Shown here: positions 23,707 through 31,971 of the stretch, in pieces
Layout of the letters: the number at the start of each line of letters is the position of its first letter
How positions within the stretch are numbered: position 1 is the first letter of the stretch
Source: DATESZ01 sp035283845
GTDB lineage: Bacteria; Desulfobacterota; Syntrophia; Syntrophales; JACQWR01
Assembly: GCA_035283845.1 (NCBI GenBank)
Contig: DATESZ010000136.1
Coordinates: 1 to 36,052 of the forward strand
DNA: 36,052 nt
Reading direction: 5' to 3'
The notes under the pieces: model-generated
Databases searched by the model: none
What the model was told of the DNA's origin: nothing
The model's input: the letters and a program-made list of their open reading frames with translations, nothing else
Made by a program: the position numbers and the translations under genes

Positions 23707-23987
23707 GAATTATTTTTGGGTACTGAACTCAAAAAAATCGCCTTACTGCTTACTGTAAGTACAGATAATAATTAAATATTAGTTTTATTTTCCTTATTAA
23801 ATATCAGAAATATACATGATAACGGCATGATTCATAGGTAAGATCACAAAGCAGCTTACCGTTCGATCCTTTGTTCATAATAGGGCTGCCCGAAAAAAAG
23901 AAGCTTTTGGACTAATCCTGGGTAGGGAATATTGGGGAACTTTATTTATGATGATATCTTATTGCTTATCTCGTATTCCTGTAGTTC
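23707..23987. other. AT-rich intergenic region, no gene seen
   Basis: No convincing open frame, RNA gene or terminator was found. A weak stem GGTAAG/CTTACC near 23838-23861 is the only structure noted. It separates the DUF6502 unit from the convergently placed end of the radical SAM gene. Confidence 0.4.
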
Positions 23988-25508
23988 TTATACGGGCCCC
24001 GGCAGCCGCTTGGTGATGAATTCATGATGCGACGCAAAATGCACCAGACTATACAACGCCAACGGAATGCACTGGGCGCTCTTTTTGACCGTCATTTTAA
24101 GAATCGTCCAAAACAGCCGCCGTCGCTGCGCATCGCCCCAGAGATAGTGTTTGATGACGTATACGCCGCTGAACAGGTAGGAAATATGGGAGGTGCGTAT
24201 CCCGATCATGCGGCTCACCGCCGAGTTATGCCGGATTTCGTTGAGATCGACTTGCGCCAAAAAGGCGCGATACGCGTTGATGAAATGTTCCGGGGTATAG
24301 ACGGTTTGCAACAGGCTCAGATACCGGGCTTCCAGTTCCGGCTTGCTCATCTGTTTGGGAATGATGTTGGTCAGAAAGAAATTATTGCCGTATTCGAAGG
24401 GGAGCAGCCGCCCTTCCTGCTCAAGTCGGTGCCACAATTTCGTCCCTTTCGGCGCCATTAAGATGCCCATCATCGGCAGCAGTAACCCGGCTTCCTGTAG
24501 AAACACGCGTTGTTCCTCGAAAATCGCCAGATCGTCGGTGTCAAAGCCGACAATCATCCCAGGAATGATGATAATCCCGCGTGACTGCACTTTGCGCACC
24601 GCCTCTTTGACATCATCTTTCAAATTATGGCGTTTATTCGCCGCCTCCAAGCTCGCTTTCCGCGGCGTTTCAATGCCGACAAACAACCCGTGAAAGTTGG
24701 CGCGTTTGAACAGGTCTAACAATTCGTCATCCTGCGCCAGATTGATGGTCACTTGCGTGGTATAGCGCAGCGGATAGCGGAACGTTTGATTCAACTCGAT
24801 CAAGCGGCGCAGCAACTGCTTGGCGTAGGCGCTATTGCCGATAAAATTGTCATCCGCAAAGAAGATTTCCAGGGTCCCGCGTTGCACTAATTGCGTGATT
24901 TCCGCCGCCACTTGTTCCACCGTTTTATACCGCATTTTGCGCCCCAATAAGGCCACGACATCGCAAAACTCGCAATCATACGGACACCCGCGCGACGTCT
25001 GCACGATCCCGACGCCGTAACGGTCGAGGCGCACCGAATCCCAGCGCGGGAGCGGCAGCGTCTGGATGTCCAATTTCTCCGGCTCTTCATACAACGCGCG
25101 CGGCGCGCCTTGCGCCCAATCCCGCAAAAATTCCGGCCACACGCGATCCGCCTCACCCACGATGACGACGTCGAACATCCGTTGGCTGTCCTCCGGATGA
25201 CTGGAACAATACGGCCCTCCGCCCACCGTGAACACGCCGCGTTTCCGAAATTCCGCGGCGATCGTCGCCATGCGTTCCTGATGAATGGTGTACCCCGTAA
25301 TGCCGACCAGATCGCAGGGCACGTCATAATCAATCGGCGTCACTGCTTCATCCACAATCGTTACTTCATAATCGGGCGGCGTGAGCGCGCTGACAGTCGC
25401 CAACGCGAGTGGCGGCATCAAAGCCGATTTGTGAATCAGCCGACACAAGCCATTCAGCGTCCAAAAATTATCCGGTGATTGCGGATTGATCAACACGATT
25501 TTTTTCAT
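23988..25508 (-). CDS. B12-binding-type radical SAM protein (DUF4070-like C-terminus)
   Basis: A 506-residue cytoplasmic enzyme. Residues 1-140 form a Rossmann-like B12-binding domain (VLINPQSPDNFW, TVGGGPY, VIVGEAD) without a D-x-H-x-x-G cobalt ligand, as is common in this class. Residues 165-380 are the radical SAM barrel with the cluster motif C175-x3-C179-x2-C182 in SRGCPYDCEFCD and the GIETP and GMIVGFDTD strands. The C-terminal 120 residues resemble DUF4070. Such enzymes methylate or rearrange unactivated carbons, for example in lipid or natural-product pathways; the substrate is unknown. The DNA is visibly richer in CG than its neighbours, hinting at transfer. The gene lies 13 bases after the Smr gene, probably in one transcript. 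Confidence 0.88.
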   Translation of the reverse strand: MKKIVLINPQSPDNFWTLNGLCRLIHKSALMPPLALATVSALTPPDYEVTIVDEAVTPIDYDVPCDLVGITGYTIHQERMATIAAEFRKRGVFTVGGGPYCSSHPEDSQRMFDVVIVGEADRVWPEFLRDWAQGAPRALYEEPEKLDIQTLPLPRWDSVRLDRYGVGIVQTSRGCPYDCEFCDVVALLGRKMRYKTVEQVAAEITQLVQRGTLEIFFADDNFIGNSAYAKQLLRRLIELNQTFRYPLRYTTQVTINLAQDDELLDLFKRANFHGLFVGIETPRKASLEAANKRHNLKDDVKEAVRKVQSRGIIIIPGMIVGFDTDDLAIFEEQRVFLQEAGLLLPMMGILMAPKGTKLWHRLEQEGRLLPFEYGNNFFLTNIIPKQMSKPELEARYLSLLQTVYTPEHFINAYRAFLAQVDLNEIRHNSAVSRMIGIRTSHISYLFSGVYVIKHYLWGDAQRRRLFWTILKMTVKKSAQCIPLALYSLVHFASHHEFITKRLPGPV

Positions 25509-25521
25509 AGCTTTCTTTCAA

Positions 25522-26223
25522 TTAGATTCTTACTGATCTCGTCTTCCCGGATCTTTTTGAAACTGGACGGCTGCGCAAAAGCACGTAGGTCGCCCCTGCA
25601 CCACCGTCATACGACTGAGCGCTGGCGTAGGCAATAACCCGTTTAAGCCAGTAGCTATTGTTGAGCCATTCCCGGACTTTGTTTTTCAAGACCGACTCTC
25701 CTGGAGAAGAAAGACCACGTCCATGAATGATCAGGACAGCATTCTTCGCAGAATTTACCGAAGCTTTCATGAACGACTCAAATACTACTTTTGCTGACTC
25801 TACATTTAGTCCATGGAGATCAATATGAGCCTGAATGGAAAAATCCCCCTGGTGCAACCGCCGGGTGAAGTCTTGATGTACGTTGTACCCAGTACCTTCG
25901 ATATACTCAGGGGTATCTGACACGATAAATCCCTCTCCATGATCTACAAGCCTCACCAGTTGAGATAATACTTCGTTTTCGGGAATGTATTTGGGACTTC
26001 CTTCCGGTTTTACCTCAATATTTTTATCAGCAAAAGATTCTCTTGCAATGGGATTAACCCCTTCCATCGCTTTAAGAAATATCTGATCTTCTGGCTGAGT
26101 ATCGGATCTTGTTTCATTTTCCATCTGAGATACCTGCTGAACAGGCTGGAAAGGCGGAAGGTCTTTAAGGTCAACCAAGCTCTTCAGACGATTGAACGGA
26201 TTATATATTAACGTTGATTTCAT
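25522..26223 (-). CDS. Smr-domain protein
   Basis: A 233-residue protein. The first 130 residues are polar and poorly conserved-looking. The Smr domain occupies about 130-225: the DLHGL motif in AHIDLHGLNVESAK, IIHGRGLSSPGES with the loop characteristic of Smr nucleases, and a closing AQSYDGGAGATYVLLR. Smr domains of MutS2 and stand-alone proteins nick or cleave DNA or RNA. No MutS2 part is present, which is usual in proteobacteria. No clear Shine-Dalgarno precedes ATG 26223, so the exact start is uncertain. Confidence 0.85.
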   Translation of the reverse strand: MKSTLIYNPFNRLKSLVDLKDLPPFQPVQQVSQMENETRSDTQPEDQIFLKAMEGVNPIARESFADKNIEVKPEGSPKYIPENEVLSQLVRLVDHGEGFIVSDTPEYIEGTGYNVHQDFTRRLHQGDFSIQAHIDLHGLNVESAKVVFESFMKASVNSAKNAVLIIHGRGLSSPGESVLKNKVREWLNNSYWLKRVIAYASAQSYDGGAGATYVLLRSRPVSKRSGKTRSVRI

Positions 26224-26240
26224 TGGAAGTAGATATTACC

Positions 26241-26384
26241 ATGGGAACAAAAGGAATTTCAGGAATCGCTGGCGGCATATTGATTGGCATGGCTTTCGAG
26301 CCTACCGCTATTATGGTAAAATTAGCTTATGCACTGTTCGGAGATGCGGCCGGATCAATCGTCAGTCAACCGATTGAAGTCTAA
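26241..26384 (+). CDS. Possible 47-residue small hydrophobic protein
   Basis: ATG 26241 to TAA 26382-26384 encodes MGTKGISGIAGGILIGMAFE, then a second apolar stretch (PTAIMVKLAYALFGDAAGSIV). The glycine spacing resembles a glycine-zipper membrane peptide. The ribosome site is weak (GGAAG, eleven bases away), and the start lies only 17 bases from the divergent Smr start. It may be a genuine small protein or chance. Confidence 0.35.
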   Translation: MGTKGISGIAGGILIGMAFEPTAIMVKLAYALFGDAAGSIVSQPIEV

Positions 26385-26402
26385 GCTCGTGCATGTTTTA
26401 CA

Positions 26403-26726
26403 TTAAGAGGAGAAAGGCTCTACGAAAATCCACATCTTTCCTCCGCAGACGTCTCCGCCGCGTGTACCCAGGTCGTCAGTAAGGTCAGCCTCGACGAGAA
26501 GAGGTTTCTTTTCGGTGATCAGGCAACGCAGGGCGGCGCTGCGCACATGATTTTCGCCGCACCCTCCCCCTATCGATCCATAGGTCGTACCATCGGCACA
26601 AATCAGCATCTTAGCGCCAGTCTCGCGCGGGGTTGAACCGGCCGCCCTGACAATCGTCGCTAAACATGAGGGGATGCCCTGCTTATTAAGCTCCATTAGC
26701 TGCGCAAATATCTCTTTGTCGGTCAT
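26403..26726 (-). CDS. CoxI/XdhC N-terminal-domain protein
   Basis: A 107-residue protein that is just the CoxI (XdhC N-terminal) domain: CLATIVRAAGSTPRETGAKML, GSIGGGCGENHVRSAAL and the closing GDVCGGKMWIFVEPF. XdhC-type proteins deliver or mature molybdenum cofactor for xanthine-dehydrogenase-type hydroxylases, including sulfuration. The cysteines in GGGCGE and DVCGG are the usual conserved ones. It overlaps the preceding gene by four bases, so the two halves of the XdhC family are made together from separate genes. Confidence 0.87.
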   Translation of the reverse strand: MTDKEIFAQLMELNKQGIPSCLATIVRAAGSTPRETGAKMLICADGTTYGSIGGGCGENHVRSAALRCLITEKKPLLVEADLTDDLGTRGGDVCGGKMWIFVEPFSS

Positions 26727-27490
26727 ACATCACCTCTTACAGCTTTGCTTAAAGCTTTGGCCTGGGCCATTCCCTTGCGTCGCACACAAACCAGTTCAGC
26801 CGTAATGGAAAGGGCGATTTCTTCCGGAGATTCGGCGCCGATGGGAATACCAATCGGAGTGCAGACATCCGCAAGCCGCTCCTTTGGTATGCCCTGCTCC
26901 GCCAGCATTTCCAGTACAAAACTGACTCTCCGGCGGCTGCCAATTAAACCTATATAGGCTGATTCATAGGGCATTATTTCATTGAGACACTCGACATCAT
27001 GCTCATGACCGCGAGTAATGACAACAAGATAGGTAAGGCGATTTATGGTAATGCTGCGCAGGGCGCTGATAAAATCATCCGCGATAACCTGGCATCCAGG
27101 AAAACGTGAAGTATTGGCAAAGTCGGGGCGATCATCAAGCACGGTGACAGCAAAACCAACTTCTTTGGCAAACCGGGCCAGGGGAATGGCTATGTGGCCT
27201 GCGCCACAGATAACGAGCTCCATTCTGGCGGACATAACATCAAAAAAGACAGTCAGGCCTTTTCTCACTTCAATAAGCTGCTTCTTCTGGTCTTTCAGGA
27301 TCTGCAGGGCAAAACCTGTCAGCAAGCTATCGGTTTCTGATTGACCCGTCCCCCCTTCCAATCTGCCGCCCGGGCGAATGATAGCTTTAATTCCGGAAGC
27401 GATTGAATCATCAGAGGATGAGATCACTGTGGCCAAGCAGAATGTTTGCGCCTCAGCAAACAAAGCGTTTATACGTAAAAGTATATCCAT
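26723..27490 (-). CDS. XdhC-family protein with Rossmann domain
   Basis: A 255-residue protein. I chose ATG 27490 (MDILLRINALFAEAQTFCLA), as the longer frame to 27553 adds an unlike, TTG-started segment; neither start has a strong ribosome site. Residues 1-95 are a diverged CoxI-like domain with GGTGQSE where active members carry GGGCVE, so the conserved cysteine is missing. Residues 96-225 form the XdhC Rossmann domain: LVICGAGHIAIPLARFAKEVGF, VLDDRPDFAN and YIGLIGSRRR. The intact CoxI domain encoded next probably supplies what this one lacks. Role: insertion or maturation of molybdenum cofactor in hydroxylases. Confidence 0.87.
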   Translation of the reverse strand: MDILLRINALFAEAQTFCLATVISSSDDSIASGIKAIIRPGGRLEGGTGQSETDSLLTGFALQILKDQKKQLIEVRKGLTVFFDVMSARMELVICGAGHIAIPLARFAKEVGFAVTVLDDRPDFANTSRFPGCQVIADDFISALRSITINRLTYLVVITRGHEHDVECLNEIMPYESAYIGLIGSRRRVSFVLEMLAEQGIPKERLADVCTPIGIPIGAESPEEIALSITAELVCVRRKGMAQAKALSKAVRGDV

Positions 27491-27672
27491 AGTTAAAATC
27501 CATCTTAACAAATAATTAGATAGCCTCATAACATATGGACAAATTGAAAGCAATGATTATCTTAAATGAGTGATGATTCGCTGCAGCAGGATGCCGCTTC
27601 TAAAAGTGGTTACGCTCTCTTTCAGCGGAACTACTTTATGGAGAAAAAATTCAATAACGGAGGATAGGACAT

Positions 27673-28491
27673 ATGACTATAATTCAGGAACTTATCAAGA
27701 TCATGAAGGATTCTATGGGGGATAGGGGTATCGTTGTTGAAGATATTCGCATAGGGATCTTTTATACCGCAGCCAAGCTTTCTACGGGAGACGCCGGAGT
27801 AGCCTTCACCCCGAGAGACCTGGAAGACTCTGTCTGCTGCCCTCATTCCGCAGCTAAAATGCCGGCTTCCGGAAAGCTGAAAGGTAAAAAAGCCCTGGAA
27901 TTGATGAAATTGGCAACGAGCGATATCGCCCTGAAACGCTCCGTCGGGATAGCGGTTCTCAATGCTCTTTCCGCTTTGAAAATGAAAGAAGAGGAAATAA
28001 AAGAAGGCCGTATAAAGAAAGGCGCTGATGCCCTGGATGTTGTAGAGGTTAAAGAGGGCGATAAGGTCGCCATGGTGGGGGCCTTCGTCCCTTTTATTAA
28101 AAAGCTCAAAGGAAGGTCGGAAGAGCTGTATGTCATAGATAAGCACCCCCAAGCATTAAAGGCAGAAGAGCGTCATATGTGGCGCTCTCCTGCCCTGATG
28201 CGGGATATAATGCCCCGCGCGGATATCGTTGTTATAACTGGGTCATCGATGGTAGAGGGAGGACTGGATGAACTTCTTTTGGCATGCACAAAGGCGAGAG
28301 AAATTATATTGGCCGGGCCTACGGCCAGCGCCTGGCCGGAGCCGTTTTTTAAAAGGGGCGTCACTGTGATGGGCGGAATTTCCATCCATGACTCGGACAG
28401 GCTGCTTCAGGTGGTCAGCGAAGGCGGGTCTGGTTATTTCTTTACCGGCTCTGCACGCAAGGTAGTCGTAATCAGAAGAGGCGATTCTTGA
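27673..28491 (+). CDS. DUF4213/DUF364 heavy-metal chelation domain protein
   Basis: A 272-residue cytoplasmic protein. The N-terminal 90 residues (AKLSTGDAGVAFTPRDLEDSVCCPHSA) match the DUF4213 enolase-N-like part. The remainder (KVAMVGAFVPFIKKLKGRSEELYVIDK, then DIVVITGSSMVEGGLDELLL, ILAGPTASAWPEPFFKRGV) matches DUF364. These proteins accompany metal or cofactor transport and molybdenum-enzyme genes; the chemistry is not settled. The start has CGGAGGA at normal distance. It is transcribed away from the XdhC genes, with a shared region at 27491-27672 that must hold both promoters. Confidence 0.85.
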   Translation: MTIIQELIKIMKDSMGDRGIVVEDIRIGIFYTAAKLSTGDAGVAFTPRDLEDSVCCPHSAAKMPASGKLKGKKALELMKLATSDIALKRSVGIAVLNALSALKMKEEEIKEGRIKKGADALDVVEVKEGDKVAMVGAFVPFIKKLKGRSEELYVIDKHPQALKAEERHMWRSPALMRDIMPRADIVVITGSSMVEGGLDELLLACTKAREIILAGPTASAWPEPFFKRGVTVMGGISIHDSDRLLQVVSEGGSGYFFTGSARKVVVIRRGDS

Positions 28492-28493
28492 TC

Positions 28494-28519
28494 GGATAAA
28501 AAATCACTTTTTCTTATCC
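28494..28519. terminator. Possible hairpin between convergent genes
   Basis: GGATAA (28494-28499) and TTATCC (28514-28519) enclose mostly A then T bases that can extend the stem, between the DUF364 stop and the CoxE-like stop. The stem is AT-rich and followed by few T, so it is weak as a terminator. Confidence 0.4.
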
Positions 28520-28543
28520 AGGTTTAGACACTTGTGACACAAT

Positions 28544-29815
28544 TTATATTTTTTTGACAATCTCGATGAACGCTTCCAGAGTTTTTAAATTGTGGCAAGG
28601 AAGAAAATAATCGATATAGGGCATCGCGGCTGCCATGCCCATGCAGAGAGGCTGATAGCTGTCGTATTTTAGGTTGGGATTAAGCCATATAATCTTTTTG
28701 AAACCCTTCTTGAAAATCGCCATCTGCTTTTTCAGCGTTTCAATGTCGCCCGTATCCCAGCCGTCGCTCAGTATAACCAGAATTCTGTTTCGCTTGCGCA
28801 GCTTGCCTCCATGGGAGCTGTTGAAATCACGGAAACTGCCGCCTATGTTTGTTCCCCCGGACCAGAAAAGGACGCTCTGGGAAAGCAGGGAAAGAACAGT
28901 GCCGATAGACCTGTGACAGAGTATGTCGGTTATGCGTTTCAGTTGCGTGCCAAAGACGAAAGTCTCGGCATCCCGAAGGTATTTTTGCAGTTCATAAATG
29001 AATTTAATCAAAAAAGTGCTATATATATCCATAGAAGCGCTGACATCTGCAATGAGCACCAGCTTTGAATGTCTTGGTTTCCTGTCCTTGGTGAATATCT
29101 TAATAATCTCACCGCCTTGCTGCCGGGACTGACGGATCGACTTGGGAAGATCGATAATCCTGCCCGTCTTGCTCGGCTTGAAACGCCTTCCCAGTTTCTC
29201 TTTATCATTGATGCGCAACCATTTGAATAATTCTTCAAACTCCACAAATTCTGACGGGTGAATATCCTCGAAATCTTTTTCCCGAAGCGCTTCTGTTAGC
29301 GAATAAGTTGGCAGTAAAGTTTCCTCAGATGAATTGTCTTGTTCTTTGTCATCCGATTTGTTATCCGATTGTAACTGAATTTTTTCGCTTTCTTGAGATT
29401 CGTTCTGATCATTTACCGATCCCTGACGCTCTTGAGCGCTTTCTTCAGGGCAGCTTTGCTTCTCTATCGTATTCTGTTCCTTAACAGGCTCTCCTGAAGC
29501 GTCGTCTCCCGGCATCGAGGCGTTTCCTCCTCCACTCCAAAACTGTGCGAACAATTGATCAAAGATGGGGAAGTGCTTGTTGCTCACCAGCATCGTGGCT
29601 TTGAGCGTCATGTAAAATTCCGAGAGTTTGCTGATGTCCACGTACTGCAGGGCAGCGATGGCGTCAAGTTCCTTAGCGGTGTGGACTGGCACCCGGTTTT
29701 TGCGCAGCAGATCGGAAAATAGCAGGATCCGTTCAATTAAATTATGGGCGTACGCCTTAAAATCTATTTCCGTTAAAAATTGTGCAGGAATGTAGTGAGA
29801 CACGTTATTCCTCAA
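28544..29815 (-). CDS. CoxE-like VWA-domain protein
   Basis: A 423-residue protein of the CoxE family, partner of the CoxD AAA+ ATPase in maturing the copper/sulfur or molybdenum site of CO dehydrogenase-type hydroxylases. Residues 1-95 form a helical N-terminal domain. Residues about 100-170 are a very polar, acid/glutamine-rich linker. The VWA domain (250-423) has the MIDAS motif D257-V-S259-A-S261, plus the GGTNIG and ILSDGWDTGD loops that complete the metal site. It overlaps the CoxD-like gene by 11 bases, so both are translated together. Confidence 0.88.
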   Translation of the reverse strand: MRNNVSHYIPAQFLTEIDFKAYAHNLIERILLFSDLLRKNRVPVHTAKELDAIAALQYVDISKLSEFYMTLKATMLVSNKHFPIFDQLFAQFWSGGGNASMPGDDASGEPVKEQNTIEKQSCPEESAQERQGSVNDQNESQESEKIQLQSDNKSDDKEQDNSSEETLLPTYSLTEALREKDFEDIHPSEFVEFEELFKWLRINDKEKLGRRFKPSKTGRIIDLPKSIRQSRQQGGEIIKIFTKDRKPRHSKLVLIADVSASMDIYSTFLIKFIYELQKYLRDAETFVFGTQLKRITDILCHRSIGTVLSLLSQSVLFWSGGTNIGGSFRDFNSSHGGKLRKRNRILVILSDGWDTGDIETLKKQMAIFKKGFKKIIWLNPNLKYDSYQPLCMGMAAAMPYIDYFLPCHNLKTLEAFIEIVKKI

Positions 29816-30692
29816 AAACGGTTTTAGCTTTCTCCAGCACCTCGGTTTTTGTATCTTGAAAGTGCTTTACATCTTCTTTGAACTTAAATAAACAGCCGCA
29901 CGTAAGGTCCATGACCTTTTCATCAACATCCTCTTTTTCAAGGATAGTAAGCGCCTGAGACCAGTCAAGGGTCTCAGCTACCCCAGGCCGCTTAAAGAAA
30001 TCCTGCTCTCTTAACGGCGCCATAATGCTGGCGATTTTCTTTGCGAGCTGCCCGGTGATCCCGGGGATCTTTGCCATAATAATCTCCATTTCCCGTTCCG
30101 GTGTAGGATAGTCAATAAAATGATAAAGGCAACGCCGTTTGAGAGCATCGTGAAGTTCCCGTACCCGGTTGGAGGTGATAATCACGAGGGGCTTATGAAT
30201 TGCTTTGATAGTGCCCATCTCCGGTATAGTAACCTGAAAGTCCGAAAGAACCTCCAGCAAGAATGATTCAAACTCCGCATCTGCACTGTCGACTTCATCA
30301 ATCAGCAGCACCACCTCTTCCTGGCTTCTCACGGCCATCAGGAGCGGCCGCGGTATGAGGAATTCATCGGTGAAAATGTCTTCCAAGTGATATGTCTGTC
30401 CACATACTTCAACGGACTTTATCTTCAGGAGCTGCTTAGCATAGTTCCACTCGTATAAAGTAGCGGCAGCATCAAGGCCTTCATAACACTGAAGCCGGAT
30501 CAGCTTTCTGCCAAGAACATTGGCCAGCACCTTGGCAACCTCTGTTTTGCCAACCCCCGGCTCGCCTTCCAGAAGCAAGGGTTTTTCCATAGCTAAAGAG
30601 AGGTATATAACAAAGGCAAGTTGATCATAGCAGATATAGGAATCTTTTCTCATTGTCTCTTTGATCTGTTCTATTGACAGTGTTTTTTTCAT
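29805..30692 (-). CDS. CoxD-like MoxR-type AAA+ ATPase
   Basis: A 295-residue ATPase. The start is ATG 30692, preceded by AAGGAGG; the open frame reaching 30920 only reads through a noncoding hairpin region and lacks any family similarity. Walker A is GEPGVGKT (43-50) and Walker B is VVLLIDEVDS (127-136). VITSNRVRELHDALKRRC is the sensor/arginine-finger part, and YHFIDYPTPEREMEII leads into the lid. In the coxDEF system the orthologue acts with the VWA protein as a chaperone remodelling the hydroxylase active site. Here it is the first gene of the pair. Confidence 0.9.
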   Translation of the reverse strand: MKKTLSIEQIKETMRKDSYICYDQLAFVIYLSLAMEKPLLLEGEPGVGKTEVAKVLANVLGRKLIRLQCYEGLDAAATLYEWNYAKQLLKIKSVEVCGQTYHLEDIFTDEFLIPRPLLMAVRSQEEVVLLIDEVDSADAEFESFLLEVLSDFQVTIPEMGTIKAIHKPLVIITSNRVRELHDALKRRCLYHFIDYPTPEREMEIIMAKIPGITGQLAKKIASIMAPLREQDFFKRPGVAETLDWSQALTILEKEDVDEKVMDLTCGCLFKFKEDVKHFQDTKTEVLEKAKTVFEE

Positions 30693-30841
30693 TAATTGCC
30701 TCCTTCGGTAACTGGCATGGTTAATATTTACTCCTACGCCTTTATAAAAGTAAAGCGTTTTTTTTGATAGGAAATTTTTGGTAGTTCGTTGCCTCAATAA
30801 CCTCCATGCCCGGTTCGGGCACAACGTAAGGATGAAAATCA

Positions 30842-30903
30842 CCCCCACCCCTCCCTCCCCCATCGAGGGGGAGGGAGGGGTGGGGGGTTTGACAAAAAAC
30901 CCC
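30842..30903. repeat. Long GC-rich hairpin, likely REP-like repeat, in a divergent intergenic region
   Basis: A perfect 20-base stem (30842-30861 with 30867-30886) around loop ATCGA, made of C and G runs. A second, mutually exclusive hairpin (GGGGTTT 30884-30890 with AAACCCC 30897-30903) shares its last G bases. It lies in the 308-base gap between the divergent CoxD-like and YqeB-like genes (30693-31000), where no gene is seen. Blocks of this kind are commonly dispersed repeats; here it would also insulate the two promoters. Confidence 0.65.
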
Positions 30904-31000
30904 TTGAACATACAGTTCATATGAGTTACCCTTGATAATATCGTATAAATACGAATCCATCATCATTTCAGCAAAAATAAATGAAGACAGGAGGCTTTGG

Positions 31001-31813
31001 ATGTTGCCGACACGATTGAATCACCTGATAATCGGAATCAAAGGGGCTGGAGATTTGGCGAGCGCTGTAGCCGTGAGGCTCTACATGGCCAATATGCGGC
31101 GCATTTTCATGATGGAGATCCCCTATCCTCTGGCCGTAAGGAGAGGCGTCTCTTTTTGTGAGGCCATACATGAACAAATTAAAACTTTAGAGGGAATCGA
31201 GGCAGTAAGAACGGATGACGCGGAAGCTGTGCGACGCAGTTGGGAAAAGGGGCGAATTGCCGTAATAGTTGACCCCGAGTGGCTAAATCAGAAGATATTA
31301 CAGCCGGAAGTCATAGTGGATGCAATTGTGGCGAAGAAGAATCTGGGCACCGCTAAATCGGAGGCTCGTGCAGTCATCGGATTGGGTCCGGGGTTCGTTG
31401 CCGGGACCGACGTTCATATGGTTATCGAAACTAACAGAGGCCATAACCTCGGCAAAGTCATTACTTCGGGGACTGCCGAGGCAAATACCGGGATTCCTGG
31501 CGCCATCGGCGGATACACGGCGGAACGCGTGCTGCGGGCTCCGGTTAAGGGCCTGTTTCGCGCCAGGCTTGAGATTGGCGATACGGTCCAGCGCGGAGAA
31601 GCGGTGGGCGACGTAGCCGGCATCGAGGTTAATGCCGGGATCAACGGCGTCGTCCGAGGTCTGATACGTTCCCCTATCGAAGTGGCGGGAAGATTGAAAA
31701 TCGGAGACATCGATCCCAGAGGGGATAAAAGCTACTGTTACACAATTTCCGATAAAGCCAGGGCCATAGCGGGGGCTGTATTGGAAGCTGTACTTAGGAT
31801 ATACAACGTTTGA
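31001..31813 (+). CDS. yqeB: YqeB/EF2563-like selenium-dependent molybdenum hydroxylase accessory protein
   Basis: A 270-residue protein beginning MLPTRLNHLIIGIKGAGDLA; the start is fixed by CAGGAGG seven bases upstream, rather than the earlier ATG at 30932. A Rossmann-like N-terminus (GIKGAGDLASAVAVRLYMA) is followed by ARAVIGLGPGFVAGTDVHMVIET, the signature of this family, then HNLGKVITSGTAEANTG and a biotin/lipoyl-like segment (FRARLEIGDTVQRGEAVGDVAG). In other bacteria the gene marks the selenium-dependent molybdenum hydroxylase accessory set. Together with XdhC and CoxDE it forms a maturation kit, although the hydroxylase itself is not in the window. Confidence 0.87.
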   Translation: MLPTRLNHLIIGIKGAGDLASAVAVRLYMANMRRIFMMEIPYPLAVRRGVSFCEAIHEQIKTLEGIEAVRTDDAEAVRRSWEKGRIAVIVDPEWLNQKILQPEVIVDAIVAKKNLGTAKSEARAVIGLGPGFVAGTDVHMVIETNRGHNLGKVITSGTAEANTGIPGAIGGYTAERVLRAPVKGLFRARLEIGDTVQRGEAVGDVAGIEVNAGINGVVRGLIRSPIEVAGRLKIGDIDPRGDKSYCYTISDKARAIAGAVLEAVLRIYNV

Positions 31814-31905
31814 CTTGGTCCCCCGTCTGAACAGGGAAGCAACCGTTCATTGCGGCGCATTTTCCTCTAAGAGCCGGCATGACGTGATTTTTACGTAATA
31901 TTTTC

Positions 31906-31934
31906 TTGACAAATTGAAAAGACGGTATTACTAC
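31906..31934 (+). promoter_or_regulatory. Probable promoter of the Ycf48/RND/DUF1302 unit
   Basis: TTGACA (31906-31911) and TACTAC (31929-31934) are 17 bases apart, 37 bases before ATG 31972. The -35 box is perfect, the -10 box weaker. Confidence 0.5.
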
Positions 31935-31971
31935 ACCAGGCAATGTGCGGGCATTAGAAAGGAGGGGTATA

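Noticed and set aside
26192..26377. Plus-strand 61-codon frame near the Smr gene
   Set aside because: The peptide is a low-quality arginine/tyrosine-rich reading; the alternative frame starting at 26241 is more protein-like.
30693..30920. N-terminal extension of the CoxD-like ATPase
   Set aside because: It translates the GC hairpin and intergenic sequence; ATG 30692 has a strong AAGGAGG.
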